Numbered from the stretch's first letter, positions 5,595 through 12,210 are shown. The stretch is 13,407 bases of DNA from Candidatus Uhrbacteria bacterium (GCA_011046145.1 DSBA01000054.1:1-13407); one strand, 5' to 3'. Notes: generated by a model from the letters alone, not told the origin. Translations and numbers: made by a program.

Positions 5595-7075
5595 TTCTTT
5601 TTTAGCCAGTCAATGTAAATAAAAATAAAAATCGCCAGATACAAAACTGCCATTAAACCCAGCCCGATTTTTTCAAATTCAAAATAAGCCCAATTTAATC
5701 CCGCCAGTTTTTCCAAAATCCAGATAATATAACTTAAAACCAGCCAGACGCTCCAGCCAGCTATCTGGCCCATGGGAACAAAAATCAGGGCTAATAATCC
5801 GCTGATAAAACCCAAAAGCATGGCAATGGGAATAAAAGGCAGGATTAAAATATTAGCCAAAGGCGCGATCAGGGAAATTTTGCCAAACTGGTATAAAATT
5901 AAAGGCGTGGTCAAAATAATGGCTGATAATGTGGTTATGAAATAATCACTAAAAATTAATTTTACAATTTTTAATTTACAATTTTCAATTTTGGTTAATT
6001 TAATTAAGACAGGGCTTAAATAAACCAGGCCCAAAGTGGCTAAAAAAGAAAGCTGGAAACCCAGATCATAAACCAAAACCTTGGGATTAACCAAAAGCAT
6101 TAAAACCGCGGCCAAAGCCAGGACATTTTTTATATTGCTTACCCTGCCCAAATAATTAGCCAGCAAAACCAAAGCTCCCATAATAGAAGCCCTAATAATT
6201 GAAGCCTGCAAACCAGTAATTATGGCGAAAATAATTAAAATCAAGATTATCAGCCAAAAAGCTTTTTGGCGGGACAGACTTAAATTTTGAGCTAAAAGCA
6301 TTAAAAAAACCGCAATGATTGTCACATTATAGCCAGAAACAGCAATAATATGCGTGGTGCCAGTCTGATTAAAAACTTCCGCCAAATCAGCCGGGATGGA
6401 TTTTTTGGCGCCAATTAAAAGCCCGGCCAAAAACGAAGCCTGGGGTTCAGGCAAAATCCAATTCAGCCGGCTGACAAAATGATTTTTAAAATGAAAAATT
6501 CCAGCCAAAATAAAATTGCCCTGTTTTTTTTCCAGCAAGCTGATTTGCGGATAATAGCAAAGCGAGTAAATATCATAGCGGGCCAAATACTTATCATAAG
6601 CAAAATCATTGACAGTTTCGGGCTGGCGCAAAAGGCAGGTAATTTGCAATTTGTCGCCATAATCATACTGGGGGTATAAAAAATTAGTGGCCAAAACCTT
6701 GCCCGAAACAGGCTGCCAGATGCCATTGATTTTAATTTCAGAAGTTTTAATTTGCAATCTAACCTTATCTTCCCTTTGATCAGGCTCCTGGCTGACAATG
6801 CCCCGAAATTCCGCTTGCTGGCTGTTATAAAAATAAATTTTATTTTCAGAAACCTGGGGCAAAGCCATCTGGCAGCGGAAAATACCTAAAAACAAAGCCA
6901 GGCAAAAAAATCCTAAAACCAAAAAATATTTATTTTTTTTAACCAGCAAAAAAAAGAAAAAAGCCAAAAGTAAAATCAGATAAGCGATGAAAAAATCAAA
7001 TTCAATAATTGAGCGTAAAAAAACGCCCAGGATAAAAAAACAGCAGCAATAAAAAAATATTCTGGAATAGCTCAT
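5570..7075 (-). CDS. comEC: ComEC/Rec2 membrane channel part (competence domain, no MBL domain)
   Basis: 501 residues from the ATG at 7075 (MSYSRIFFYCC). An upstream TTG at 7099 is in frame but lies in repeat DNA. Two or three N-terminal membrane helices lead to a DUF4131-like beta region (about 70-200). The Competence domain begins near residue 210 with the diagnostic LAGLLIGAKKSIPADL and TGTTHIIAVSGYNVTI motifs and continues as many hydrophobic helices to the end. It forms the inner-membrane pore for single-stranded DNA in natural transformation, usually fed by type IV pili. The protein stops after the channel; the nuclease-like MBL half is the separate gene at 119-988. A Lys/Asn-rich segment (KIENCKLKIVK) between two helices is encoded by AT repeat-like DNA. 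The convergent gene's terminator overlaps the 3' end. Confidence 0.9.
   Translation of the reverse strand: MSYSRIFFYCCCFFILGVFLRSIIEFDFFIAYLILLLAFFFFLLVKKNKYFLVLGFFCLALFLGIFRCQMALPQVSENKIYFYNSQQAEFRGIVSQEPDQREDKVRLQIKTSEIKINGIWQPVSGKVLATNFLYPQYDYGDKLQITCLLRQPETVNDFAYDKYLARYDIYSLCYYPQISLLEKKQGNFILAGIFHFKNHFVSRLNWILPEPQASFLAGLLIGAKKSIPADLAEVFNQTGTTHIIAVSGYNVTIIAVFLMLLAQNLSLSRQKAFWLIILILIIFAIITGLQASIIRASIMGALVLLANYLGRVSNIKNVLALAAVLMLLVNPKVLVYDLGFQLSFLATLGLVYLSPVLIKLTKIENCKLKIVKLIFSDYFITTLSAIILTTPLILYQFGKISLIAPLANILILPFIPIAMLLGFISGLLALIFVPMGQIAGWSVWLVLSYIIWILEKLAGLNWAYFEFEKIGLGLMAVLYLAIFIFIYIDWLKKNKKAPYLF
5956..5995. repeat. AT-rich dispersed-repeat insertion inside comEC
   Basis: The plus strand shows a near-periodic pattern of ACAATTT, TTAATTT, ACAATTTTCAATTTT units, like the noncoding low-complexity DNA at 7082-7109 and 13235-13310. 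In frame it encodes KIENCKLKIVKL, a charged insert among membrane helices. Confidence 0.5.
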
Positions 7076-7154
7076 ATGAATTAAATATTCAAAATTCAAA
7101 ATTCAAATGCCAAACCTTTGTTTGCCAAAGCCCCGCCAAAGGCGAAAAACAAAA

Positions 7155-7205
7155 TAAACCCAAAATACAAAATCTAAAACAAATCCAAATATAGAAATTC
7201 AAAAC
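7155..7205 (+). repeat. solo copy (A) of the four-helix-bundle cassette repeat
   Basis: Positions 7156-7179 are identical over 24 bp to the repeat directly 3' of the four-helix-bundle gene (minus strand 9999-9976). The part up to 7205 follows the sequence 5' of and across that gene's start codon: CAAATCCAAATATAGAAATTC here, CAAATACAAATATGGAAATTC (split at the ATG) there. The start codon is thus ATA in this copy, and no gene follows it. Confidence 0.65.
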
Positions 7206-7304
7206 TTAATTTTCATTAGTATTAAAATCAAAGAATTTTTCAGGGCAATAAATAAATATTAAGATGAATTAAATGAAGCATAGGAAGAAAAGGAAAATAG
7301 GAAG

Positions 7305-7366
7305 AGAGGATTAGAAAATAACACTGAAGTGAGATAATCATTCCTCACCTTATCATCTTATCCTCT
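7305..7366 (-). terminator. nested hairpin downstream of leuS, possible terminator
   Basis: An outer stem AGAGGAT (7305-7311) with ATCCTCT (7360-7366) encloses GTGAG (7329-7333) with CTCAC (7344-7348). It starts 16 nt after the leuS stop. The minus-strand flank is pyrimidine-rich (CTTCC, TTTTCC, TTTTC) and not a clean T-run, so termination is uncertain. Confidence 0.4.
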
Positions 7367-7382
7367 ACTTCGTCTTCTTCCT

Positions 7383-9824
7383 CTAAATCACAATATTAAT
7401 TATTTTGCCTTTTACATAAATAAACTTCTTAATCTCTTTGCCTGCCAGCCCGCCTGGCGAGGCCAGCCATTTTTGAACATTATCATCAGCCAAAGCTAAT
7501 TTTTTTATTTCCTCTTTTGCCATGTCTTCGGTTATAAAAATTTTTGACCGCACTTTACCATTAATCTGGACCGGGATTTCCCTGACAGATTCTTTGGCCA
7601 ATTCAGGATTATATTCAGGCCATGGTTCCAAAAATATGGATTTTTTATGGCCTAGATTCTGCCAAAGTTCTTCAGCCAAATGAGGCGCAAACGGCGCTAG
7701 AATTTTTAAAAATAATCTAAAAATCTCCTGATTGCAACCTTCCTCTTGGTACTTTTTTAATAAAATCATCATGGCTGAAACACAAGTATTAAAATCCATG
7801 GTTTCGATCTGCTCTGTCACTTGTTTAATTGTCTTATGAGTCAAAAAAACCAAGTCATCTTCATTGCCTCTTTTTTTATCATCTAAATTATGCCCGATTT
7901 GCCAAACTTTTTCCAAAAATCTTCTAACCCCAACTACCCCTTGAGTGCTCCAGGGGGTCGCCTGATCAAAGGGACCTATAAACATTTCATAAACCCGCAA
8001 AGTATCAGCCCCGTGCTCTTTAACCACTTCATCAGGATTAACCACATTGCCGCGCGACTTGGACATTTTTTCATTATCCTCGCCCAAAACCATGCCTTGC
8101 GAAGTTCTTTTGGCATAAGGTTCAGGAGTTGGCGCCACTTTAATATCATATAAAAATTTATGCCAAAAGCGGGAATATAAAAGATGCAAAGTCGTATGTT
8201 CCATGCCGCCATTGTACCAGTCAATTGGCGTCCAGTATTTTAATTTTTTTAAATCAGCTAAAGCTTTATCATTATAAGGATCAGCATAGCGCAAAAAATA
8301 CCAGGACGAGCCAGCCCATTGAGGCATGGTATCTGTTTCCCTTTTTGCATCAGCCCCGCATTTGGGGCAAGGCACATTAACCCAGTCAACAATTAAAGCC
8401 AAAGGCGAATCACCTGTTTCTGAAGTTTTAAATTCTTCAATTTCCGGCAAAACAACAGGCAAATCTTTTTCCTCAACTGGCACATAACCGCAATGCGGAC
8501 AAATTATAATAGGAATGGGCTCGCCCCAGTAGCGCTGGCGGGAAAAAACCCAGTCGCGCAATTTGTAATTTGTGGCGCCAAAACCAAAACCTTTTTCTTC
8601 CAGCCAGTCAATTATTTTATCAGTGGCCTGCTGGGTATTTAAACCATTAAGAAAATCTGAATTTATTAAAGTGCCCTCGCCTTCCCAGGCTTCTTTTTCA
8701 ATCTCTCCGCCGGCAATAACCTCCCGGACTTCAATATTATACTTTTTAGCAAACTCATAATCGCGCTGGTCATGGGCTGGCACAGCCATAATCGCGCCCG
8801 TGCCATAAGAAGCCAAAACATAATCAGCCGTAAAAATCGGAATTTCTTCATTATTAACCGGATTAATTGCTTTGAGTCCATGCAATTCCACGCCGGTTTT
8901 GGTTTTTTCCAAATTCAGCCTTTCCTGCTCTGATTTATGCTTGGCTTGGTTAATATAATCTTTAACTTCTTCATAATTATCAATCTGGTCAGCAAATTTT
9001 TCAATTAATTCGTGTTCTGGCGCCACGCACATATAAGTGCAGCCAAACAAAGTATCTGGCCGGGTCGTATAAACTGGCAAATCATACATGTGTTCTCCTT
9101 CCAGCATGGTTGAGCTTTTAATTTTGAAAACTACCTGGGCGCCAAAAGATTTGCCAATCCAGTCAATCTGCTGTTTTTTTATTTTGGCCAGATAATCAAC
9201 TTTATCCAAATCCAAAATCAGCCGGTCAGCGTATTCAGTAATTTTTAACATCCATTGTTCCCGTTCCTTGCGAATAACTTCCCCGCCGCAACGTTCGCAC
9301 TTAGCGTCAACCACTTCCTCATTGGCCAAGCCGCAATTGCAAGAAGTGCACCAATTAATATCCATTTTAGCTTTGTAAGCCAGATTCTTTTCAAAAAGTT
9401 TTAAAAATATCCATTGAGTCCATTTATAATAATTGGGATCAGTAGTATTGATTTCCCGCGACCAGTCAAAAGAAAAACCCAGTGATTTTAATTGGCGGGT
9501 AAAATTAGCGATATTTTTTTCAGTAGTCGCTTTAGGATGAGTGCCGGTTTTAATGGCATAATTTTCCGCTGGCAAACCAAAAGCGTCCCAGCCAATGGGA
9601 AATAAAACATTATAGCCCTGCATGCGGCGTTTGCGGCTGATAATATCCATGGCCGTAAATGAGCGCGGATGGCCGCAATGCAAGCCTTCAGCTGACGGAT
9701 AAGGAAATTCAATCAAACTATAAAATTTGGGCTTCTTGGAAAAATCTTCAGCTTTATATAATTCTTTTTCCTCCCAATATTTTTGCCACTTAGGCTCTAT
9801 TTTGGCTGGATTATATTGTTCCAT
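7383..9824 (-). CDS. leuS: leucyl-tRNA synthetase
   Basis: 813 residues, class I aminoacyl-tRNA synthetase that charges tRNA-Leu with leucine in the cytoplasm. Seen in order: N-terminal YNPAKIEPKWQKYW; the HIGH-type motif in LHCGHPRSF (about 48-56) with GWDAFGLPAENYAI; a CxxC zinc-type cluster (CTSCNCG, CERCGG, about 159-180); the CP1 editing domain with TTRPDTLFG and YGTGAIMAVPAHDQRDYE; second cysteine pairs CPHCG and CPKCG; MPQWAGSSWYFLRY; KMSKS; the anticodon-binding helices; and a C-terminal domain. Length is normal for bacterial LeuRS. Oddity: near the C-terminus KWLASPGGLAGKE carries about six extra residues (SPGGLA or equivalent) relative to the usual L-x-G-K arrangement, encoded by a GC-rich palindrome. 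The ATG at 9824 has no SD. Confidence 0.98.
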   Translation of the reverse strand: MEQYNPAKIEPKWQKYWEEKELYKAEDFSKKPKFYSLIEFPYPSAEGLHCGHPRSFTAMDIISRKRRMQGYNVLFPIGWDAFGLPAENYAIKTGTHPKATTEKNIANFTRQLKSLGFSFDWSREINTTDPNYYKWTQWIFLKLFEKNLAYKAKMDINWCTSCNCGLANEEVVDAKCERCGGEVIRKEREQWMLKITEYADRLILDLDKVDYLAKIKKQQIDWIGKSFGAQVVFKIKSSTMLEGEHMYDLPVYTTRPDTLFGCTYMCVAPEHELIEKFADQIDNYEEVKDYINQAKHKSEQERLNLEKTKTGVELHGLKAINPVNNEEIPIFTADYVLASYGTGAIMAVPAHDQRDYEFAKKYNIEVREVIAGGEIEKEAWEGEGTLINSDFLNGLNTQQATDKIIDWLEEKGFGFGATNYKLRDWVFSRQRYWGEPIPIIICPHCGYVPVEEKDLPVVLPEIEEFKTSETGDSPLALIVDWVNVPCPKCGADAKRETDTMPQWAGSSWYFLRYADPYNDKALADLKKLKYWTPIDWYNGGMEHTTLHLLYSRFWHKFLYDIKVAPTPEPYAKRTSQGMVLGEDNEKMSKSRGNVVNPDEVVKEHGADTLRVYEMFIGPFDQATPWSTQGVVGVRRFLEKVWQIGHNLDDKKRGNEDDLVFLTHKTIKQVTEQIETMDFNTCVSAMMILLKKYQEEGCNQEIFRLFLKILAPFAPHLAEELWQNLGHKKSIFLEPWPEYNPELAKESVREIPVQINGKVRSKIFITEDMAKEEIKKLALADDNVQKWLASPGGLAGKEIKKFIYVKGKIINIVI
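7440..7463. repeat. GC-rich palindromic element inside the 3' end of leuS
   Basis: GCCTGCCAG (7440-7448) and CTGGCGAGGC (7454-7463) form a 9-bp stem with one bulged base around CCCGC. It stands out from the AT-rich surroundings and encodes ASPGGLAG in frame, where other LeuRS proteins are shorter. Confidence 0.65.
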
Positions 9825-9998
9825 ATTTTTACTGTAAAATCTGTTATTTAATTAATTCTTGCTTTAAATCTAAAATTCAAATAATCAAACTCAAAACAAA
9901 CTCAAATTTAAAATGTTCAAATGCTCAAAGCTATATTTTGAATTTTGATTTTGAAAAACTTGGATTTGTTTGGGATTTTAGATTTTGTATTTTGGGTT
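9825..9998. repeat. AT-rich repeat region between leuS and the four-helix-bundle gene
   Basis: It contains flank repeat B at 9961-10000 (minus strand AAACCCAAAATACAAAATCT...), which starts inside the TAA stop codon of the four-helix-bundle gene. It also holds many irregular TCAAA, TTTGA and ATTCAAA units at 9862-9960. No gene is seen. Confidence 0.6.
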
Positions 9999-10358
9999 TT
10001 ACTCGGAATTTTTCAAAATTGTCCCAAAAATCTTTATCAGCTCCATGGCATCATTGAGTAAAAATTCTCTTTCTTTTTCATATTGCTCACTTGGTTCACT
10101 AAGCCTTAACCAATAAATGGTTTCTTTTGATTCTTTGCGGCAAATGCGTATTCTCATTTTAAAGTCTTTTTTACCTAATGATTCATTGGCTTCGATGTAA
10201 TTTGCTCCGACTGAACCTGAAGATCTTATTCCCTGTTTTGAATATTCAATATTAGAAATAGATCTTGACAAAGTCTTCATGTAATCCCTTGTCCTTTTAG
10301 CAAATTGGAAAGTTCTTTCTTCTATGTCGAATCTTGGTTTTGAATTTTGAATTTCCAT
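9999..10358 (-). CDS. four-helix-bundle protein (23S rRNA IVP / Avd-like family)
   Basis: 119 residues. The middle carries the family signature: FDIEERTFQFAKRTRDY, ISNIEYSKQGIRSSGSVGAN (about 36-54), YIEANESLGKKDF, RIRICRKESKET and YWLRL. These match the TIGR02436/PF05635-type four-helix bundle known from 23S rRNA intervening sequences and from Avd, the basic partner protein of reverse transcriptases in diversity-generating retroelements. The family is abundant as lone genes, so the exact role is unknown. Its first residues (MEIQNSKP) are encoded by the AT repeat that precedes it, and another copy of the repeat begins in its stop codon, so the gene is a cassette between direct repeats. A reverse-transcriptase remnant lies just upstream (10439-10680). 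No SD is seen before the ATG. Confidence 0.9.
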   Translation of the reverse strand: MEIQNSKPRFDIEERTFQFAKRTRDYMKTLSRSISNIEYSKQGIRSSGSVGANYIEANESLGKKDFKMRIRICRKESKETIYWLRLSEPSEQYEKEREFLLNDAMELIKIFGTILKNSE

Positions 10359-10408
10359 ATTTGTATTTGTTTTAGGTTTTAGGTTTTAGATTTTGTGTTT
10401 TGGATTTA
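10359..10408 (-). repeat. flank repeat C upstream of the four-helix-bundle gene
   Basis: On the minus strand AAATCCAAAACACAAAATCT is followed by three tandem CTAAAAC-type units and CAAATACAAAT, leading directly into ATGG. It has the same orientation as repeat B after the gene (9961-10000) and the opposite orientation to solo repeat A (7155-7205). It differs from both by a few substitutions and the extra tandem units. Confidence 0.65.
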
Positions 10409-10438
10409 CCTACAGTTTACGCTAAAATTAAAAATTTT

Positions 10439-10680
10439 TCAAATTAAAACTTTCTGCAATTTATAGGAATGACAATGACTTAACATGCCAAAATATGATT
10501 GGCTTACTTGCTCAAAGGTGTTTCTTGAAATTTCACCTAAAACACACTTTCTCTGCCTAATTGCCATCTTTTTAAACATCCTTTTCTTTATTTTTGTTCG
10601 TAATATTCTATAATAGGCAAAACTATATAACCTAAGAAGGCAATGCATTGGCAGTATCTTCCCAAGCAATAATTTCCGCT
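10439..10680 (-). pseudogene. frameshifted C-terminal remnant of a reverse transcriptase
   Basis: Joining two frames gives a typical reverse-transcriptase (RT) C-terminal region. One frame (10647-10615) reads CIAFLGYIVLP; the next (10615-10439) reads YYRILRTKIKKRMFKKM, continuing through ISRNTFEQVSQSYFGMLSH to HSYKLQ. The pattern FLGY-x-V-x-P then LRTKxKxRM, then QSYxGxLxHxxSYKL is what I know from the ends of DGR and related bacterial RTs. The catalytic core with the YxDD motif is absent, a frameshift separates the blocks near 10615, and a stop lies upstream near 10700. It is therefore a dead fragment. It points in the same direction as the Avd-like gene at 9999-10358, and that pairing suggests a decayed diversity-generating retroelement. 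Assignment to a specific RT class is inference. Confidence 0.62.
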
Positions 10681-10704
10681 TGTCATATTCAAAAAATTAT
10701 CGCG

Positions 10705-10845
10705 CAAAACTTTTTTAGCACCACCCTGGGGGGTTGGGGGTGGCAACTAAGCGTGGAAAATAGTACCACGAACCAACCATCTGCACTAGCGCATTTGCCA
10801 CCCCCAAAACTTTTTTGCTTACTTTTTTAGTTATAAAAAAGTAAG
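10705..10845. repeat. highly structured noncoding block with inverted and direct repeats
   Basis: GGGGGTGGCAA (10736-10746) and TTGCCACCCCC (10795-10805) are an 11-bp perfect inverted repeat around 48 bp, which itself holds CGTGG/CCACG. CCACCC (10721-10726) can alternatively pair with GGGTGG (10738-10743), so two folds compete. CAAAACTTTTTT occurs at 10705-10716 and 10805-10816, a 12-bp perfect direct repeat. A third hairpin, CTTACTTTTTTA (10818-10829) with TAAAAAAGTAAG (10834-10845), has a 12-bp perfect stem and a GTTA loop. Possible explanations are a miniature mobile element, an RT-linked RNA or cruciform, or a plus-strand terminator pair. No gene is seen. Confidence 0.6.
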
Positions 10846-10860
10846 AAGCAAAAATGATTA

Positions 10861-10980
10861 CTAATTACCTTTGGTAACTGCAAGAAAAGTCGTAAAACTG
10901 AATTTAAGGTCTTGAATTCCTTCTTCCAAAATTTCCATCTCATAAAGCTTGGCCGCGCCTTTTGTAAAAAGCGCGGCAAA
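10861..10980 (-). pseudogene. probable C-terminal fragment of prephenate dehydratase
   Basis: The minus frame from 10980 to a TAG at 10861-10863 reads FAALFTKGAAKLYEMEIL, then EEGIQDLKFSFTTFLAVTKGN. It has no start codon of its own at the beginning, and a stop precedes it at 10981-10983. The spacing A-x(6)-AA-x-LY-x-M-x-IL-x(3)-IQD-x(5)-T-x-FL-x-V follows the end of the catalytic domain of prephenate dehydratase (phenylalanine synthesis), where the TRF motif is usual; here it reads TTF. The rest of the enzyme is missing, so it is a remnant. A GCCGCGC/GCGCGGC inverted repeat (10952-10977) lies in its coding. The match is from memory of the family over fewer than 40 residues. Confidence 0.45.
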
Positions 10981-10987
10981 TTAATTT

Positions 10988-11021
10988 AAAAGGAGCTTTA
11001 GTTTTTTAAAGCTCCTTTTTT
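10988..11021. terminator. terminator hairpin overlapping the stop codon of the 10998 gene
   Basis: AAAAGGAGCTTTA (10988-11000) pairs with TAAAGCTCCTTTT (11007-11019), a 13-bp perfect stem. The last codons and the TAA stop (10998-11000) of the minus-strand gene are inside it. On the plus strand six Ts close and follow the stem; on the minus strand four Ts close it. Confidence 0.75.
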
Positions 11022-11567
11022 ATGTTTTCGACGCTCTGCTTCTCTTTCAAGCCAAAGCTGAAAACTGATATTAAAGCTGCTGTCCGGCCAAAAAACCCGC
11101 CTGTACATAAAACTTTTTTCCGGCTTGTCAACCGCATACGAATTTAAAAAACTCAAGGCATTTATTTTGCCTTTAGTCAGTATTCGGCCGATCATCTTGC
11201 CTGAAAAAACCGCAAACTGAAAACCTTTATTTTCCAGCTTATAACGCACCCTGCCAAGACGCTTAAAAGCCAAAGGCTCATCCAGTTCAAATTGCAATTC
11301 AACCAAATTACCGCGATCCAATCCTGGAATAAAATCATCCGGTTCCAGAATAACCGGATAATCAGGATCCTGAAAAAAGACAAAAGCCAGCAAATAGCCA
11401 AGTTCATGAGGAAAACGAAAAATTACAAAACGCGAATCATCATCCAGATAATAATAAGTGTCTGGATCGCCAAAATAATAAATTAAGGTATCCAGGCTGC
11501 AGCCGTGCAGAGAAAGCGAAGAGTTGCCAATAAAAAGAACTCCCTTTTCCAGTTTCGGCAATTCCAT
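10998..11567 (-). CDS. orphan 189-residue protein of unknown function
   Basis: No family recognised. The start is the ATG at 11567, preceded by a strong AAAGGAGG SD (11580-11573) with a 5-nt gap; the in-frame GTG at 11571-11573 overlaps the SD and is not the start. The N-terminal two thirds look beta-rich and acidic (FGDPDTYYYLDDDSRFVIF; DPDYPVILEPDDFIPGLD), with hydrophobic strands such as YLLAFVFF and FQFAVFSG. The C-terminus is basic and helical (WLEREAERRKHKKG). There is no signal peptide and no clear membrane segment. It stands alone between the gene-debris region and the CoA-binding gene, with a terminator at its stop. It is probably a soluble cytoplasmic protein. Confidence 0.82.
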   Translation of the reverse strand: MELPKLEKGVLFIGNSSLSLHGCSLDTLIYYFGDPDTYYYLDDDSRFVIFRFPHELGYLLAFVFFQDPDYPVILEPDDFIPGLDRGNLVELQFELDEPLAFKRLGRVRYKLENKGFQFAVFSGKMIGRILTKGKINALSFLNSYAVDKPEKSFMYRRVFWPDSSFNISFQLWLEREAERRKHKKGALKN

Positions 11568-11721
11568 GTCCACCTCCTTTGAAAAAAATTTGAATTTAAG
11601 TTAATTTTTTTGCAGCTTACACCATTTAACAATATAATTCAAATCAATCGCCTTTTTTTATTGAAATAATTTATTTTTGCACTTAAGCTGAGCCGCCTAA
11701 ATTAACTGCGTCTAAAAAAAC

Positions 11722-12108
11722 TTAAGACAATTGCATAATACACTCTCCGACCATAATTTCAAAACCAGCTGTTTTGGCCATTTTTACTGCCTGATCATAT
11801 TCAGAGCCAGGCTGGAACCAAATCCGATTTAAATTCAATTCAACACAATCCTGTACAATTTTCTGGGCATTTTTTTCACCAACAACCAAAACAACCACAT
11901 CAGGCCGATCATCTAATGATATTAAATCAGGATAACATTTTAATCCCGAAATTTCATTATAATTCGGATTTATAGGAATAACATTATAGCCTTTATTTTT
12001 TAAATCAATTAAAACTTTATAGCCATATTTTTCATGGTTTTGAGTCGCGCCAGCAATGGCATAAATAAAATCCGAATTAATAAATTTGTCTAAAATTTCT
12101 TGCTCCAT
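11722..12108 (-). CDS. CoA-binding domain protein (YccU type)
   Basis: 128 residues, one Rossmann-like CoA-binding_2 domain filling the whole protein. Visible motifs are YAIAGATQNHEKYGYKV (about 16-32, the nucleotide loop), GYNVIPINPNYNEISGLKCY (about 40-59), PDVVVLVV (about 69-76), IWFQPGSE (about 95-102) and a C-terminal GECIM. Length and order are typical of the small stand-alone family related to succinyl-CoA synthetase alpha subunits. The precise role is unknown; CoA or acyl-CoA binding is inferred from the family. A TATAAT (minus strand 12155-12150) about 40 nt upstream of the ATG could be its -10 box, though no good -35 box is seen. Confidence 0.92.
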   Translation of the reverse strand: MEQEILDKFINSDFIYAIAGATQNHEKYGYKVLIDLKNKGYNVIPINPNYNEISGLKCYPDLISLDDRPDVVVLVVGEKNAQKIVQDCVELNLNRIWFQPGSEYDQAVKMAKTAGFEIMVGECIMQLS

Positions 12109-12210
12109 AATAAGAAATGATTTAAAGTCTTAAAAATCTGTTTGGCTTAATTATATTTTTTACACTTCTTATTTGTTTTTTAATTCCTGTTTTCATAATA
12201 ACAAATTTGC

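Larger units (their letters stand above)
7076..7382. repeat. intergenic repeat region between comEC and leuS
   Basis: About 300 bp without a gene. It holds tandem ATTCAAA units (7087-7106), two small hairpins (CTTTG 7116-7120 with CAAAG 7126-7130; CGCC 7134-7137 with GGCG 7141-7144), the solo copy of the four-helix-bundle flank repeat (7155-7205), an AT-rich spacer, and the leuS-distal hairpin (7305-7366). Confidence 0.6.

Noticed and set aside
5300..5622. Two longer plus-strand frames (5300-5548 and 5353-5622) overlapping the small membrane-protein gene
   Set aside because: Both begin at TTG without an SD, and one contains the SD of the 5325 ORF inside it. The SD, promoter and terminator fit only the 5325-5537 frame.
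7076..7099. TTG start extending ComEC by eight residues
   Set aside because: The TTG and following codons lie in ATTCAAA repeat DNA; the ATG at 7075 begins the recognisable N-terminal membrane segment.
10371..10390. Tandem CTAAAAC units as a CRISPR or iteron array
   Set aside because: Only three units of about 7 bp without spacers. It is simple-sequence expansion within the AT repeat.
10648..10830. 60-residue plus-strand ORF across the hairpin block
   Set aside because: Its composition comes from the G-rich inverted repeat and T-runs, it has no SD, and it is antisense to the RT remnant.
10952..10977. GCCGCGC/GCGCGGC inverted repeat as a terminator
   Set aside because: No T-run on either strand, and it lies in the coding of the prephenate dehydratase-like fragment.
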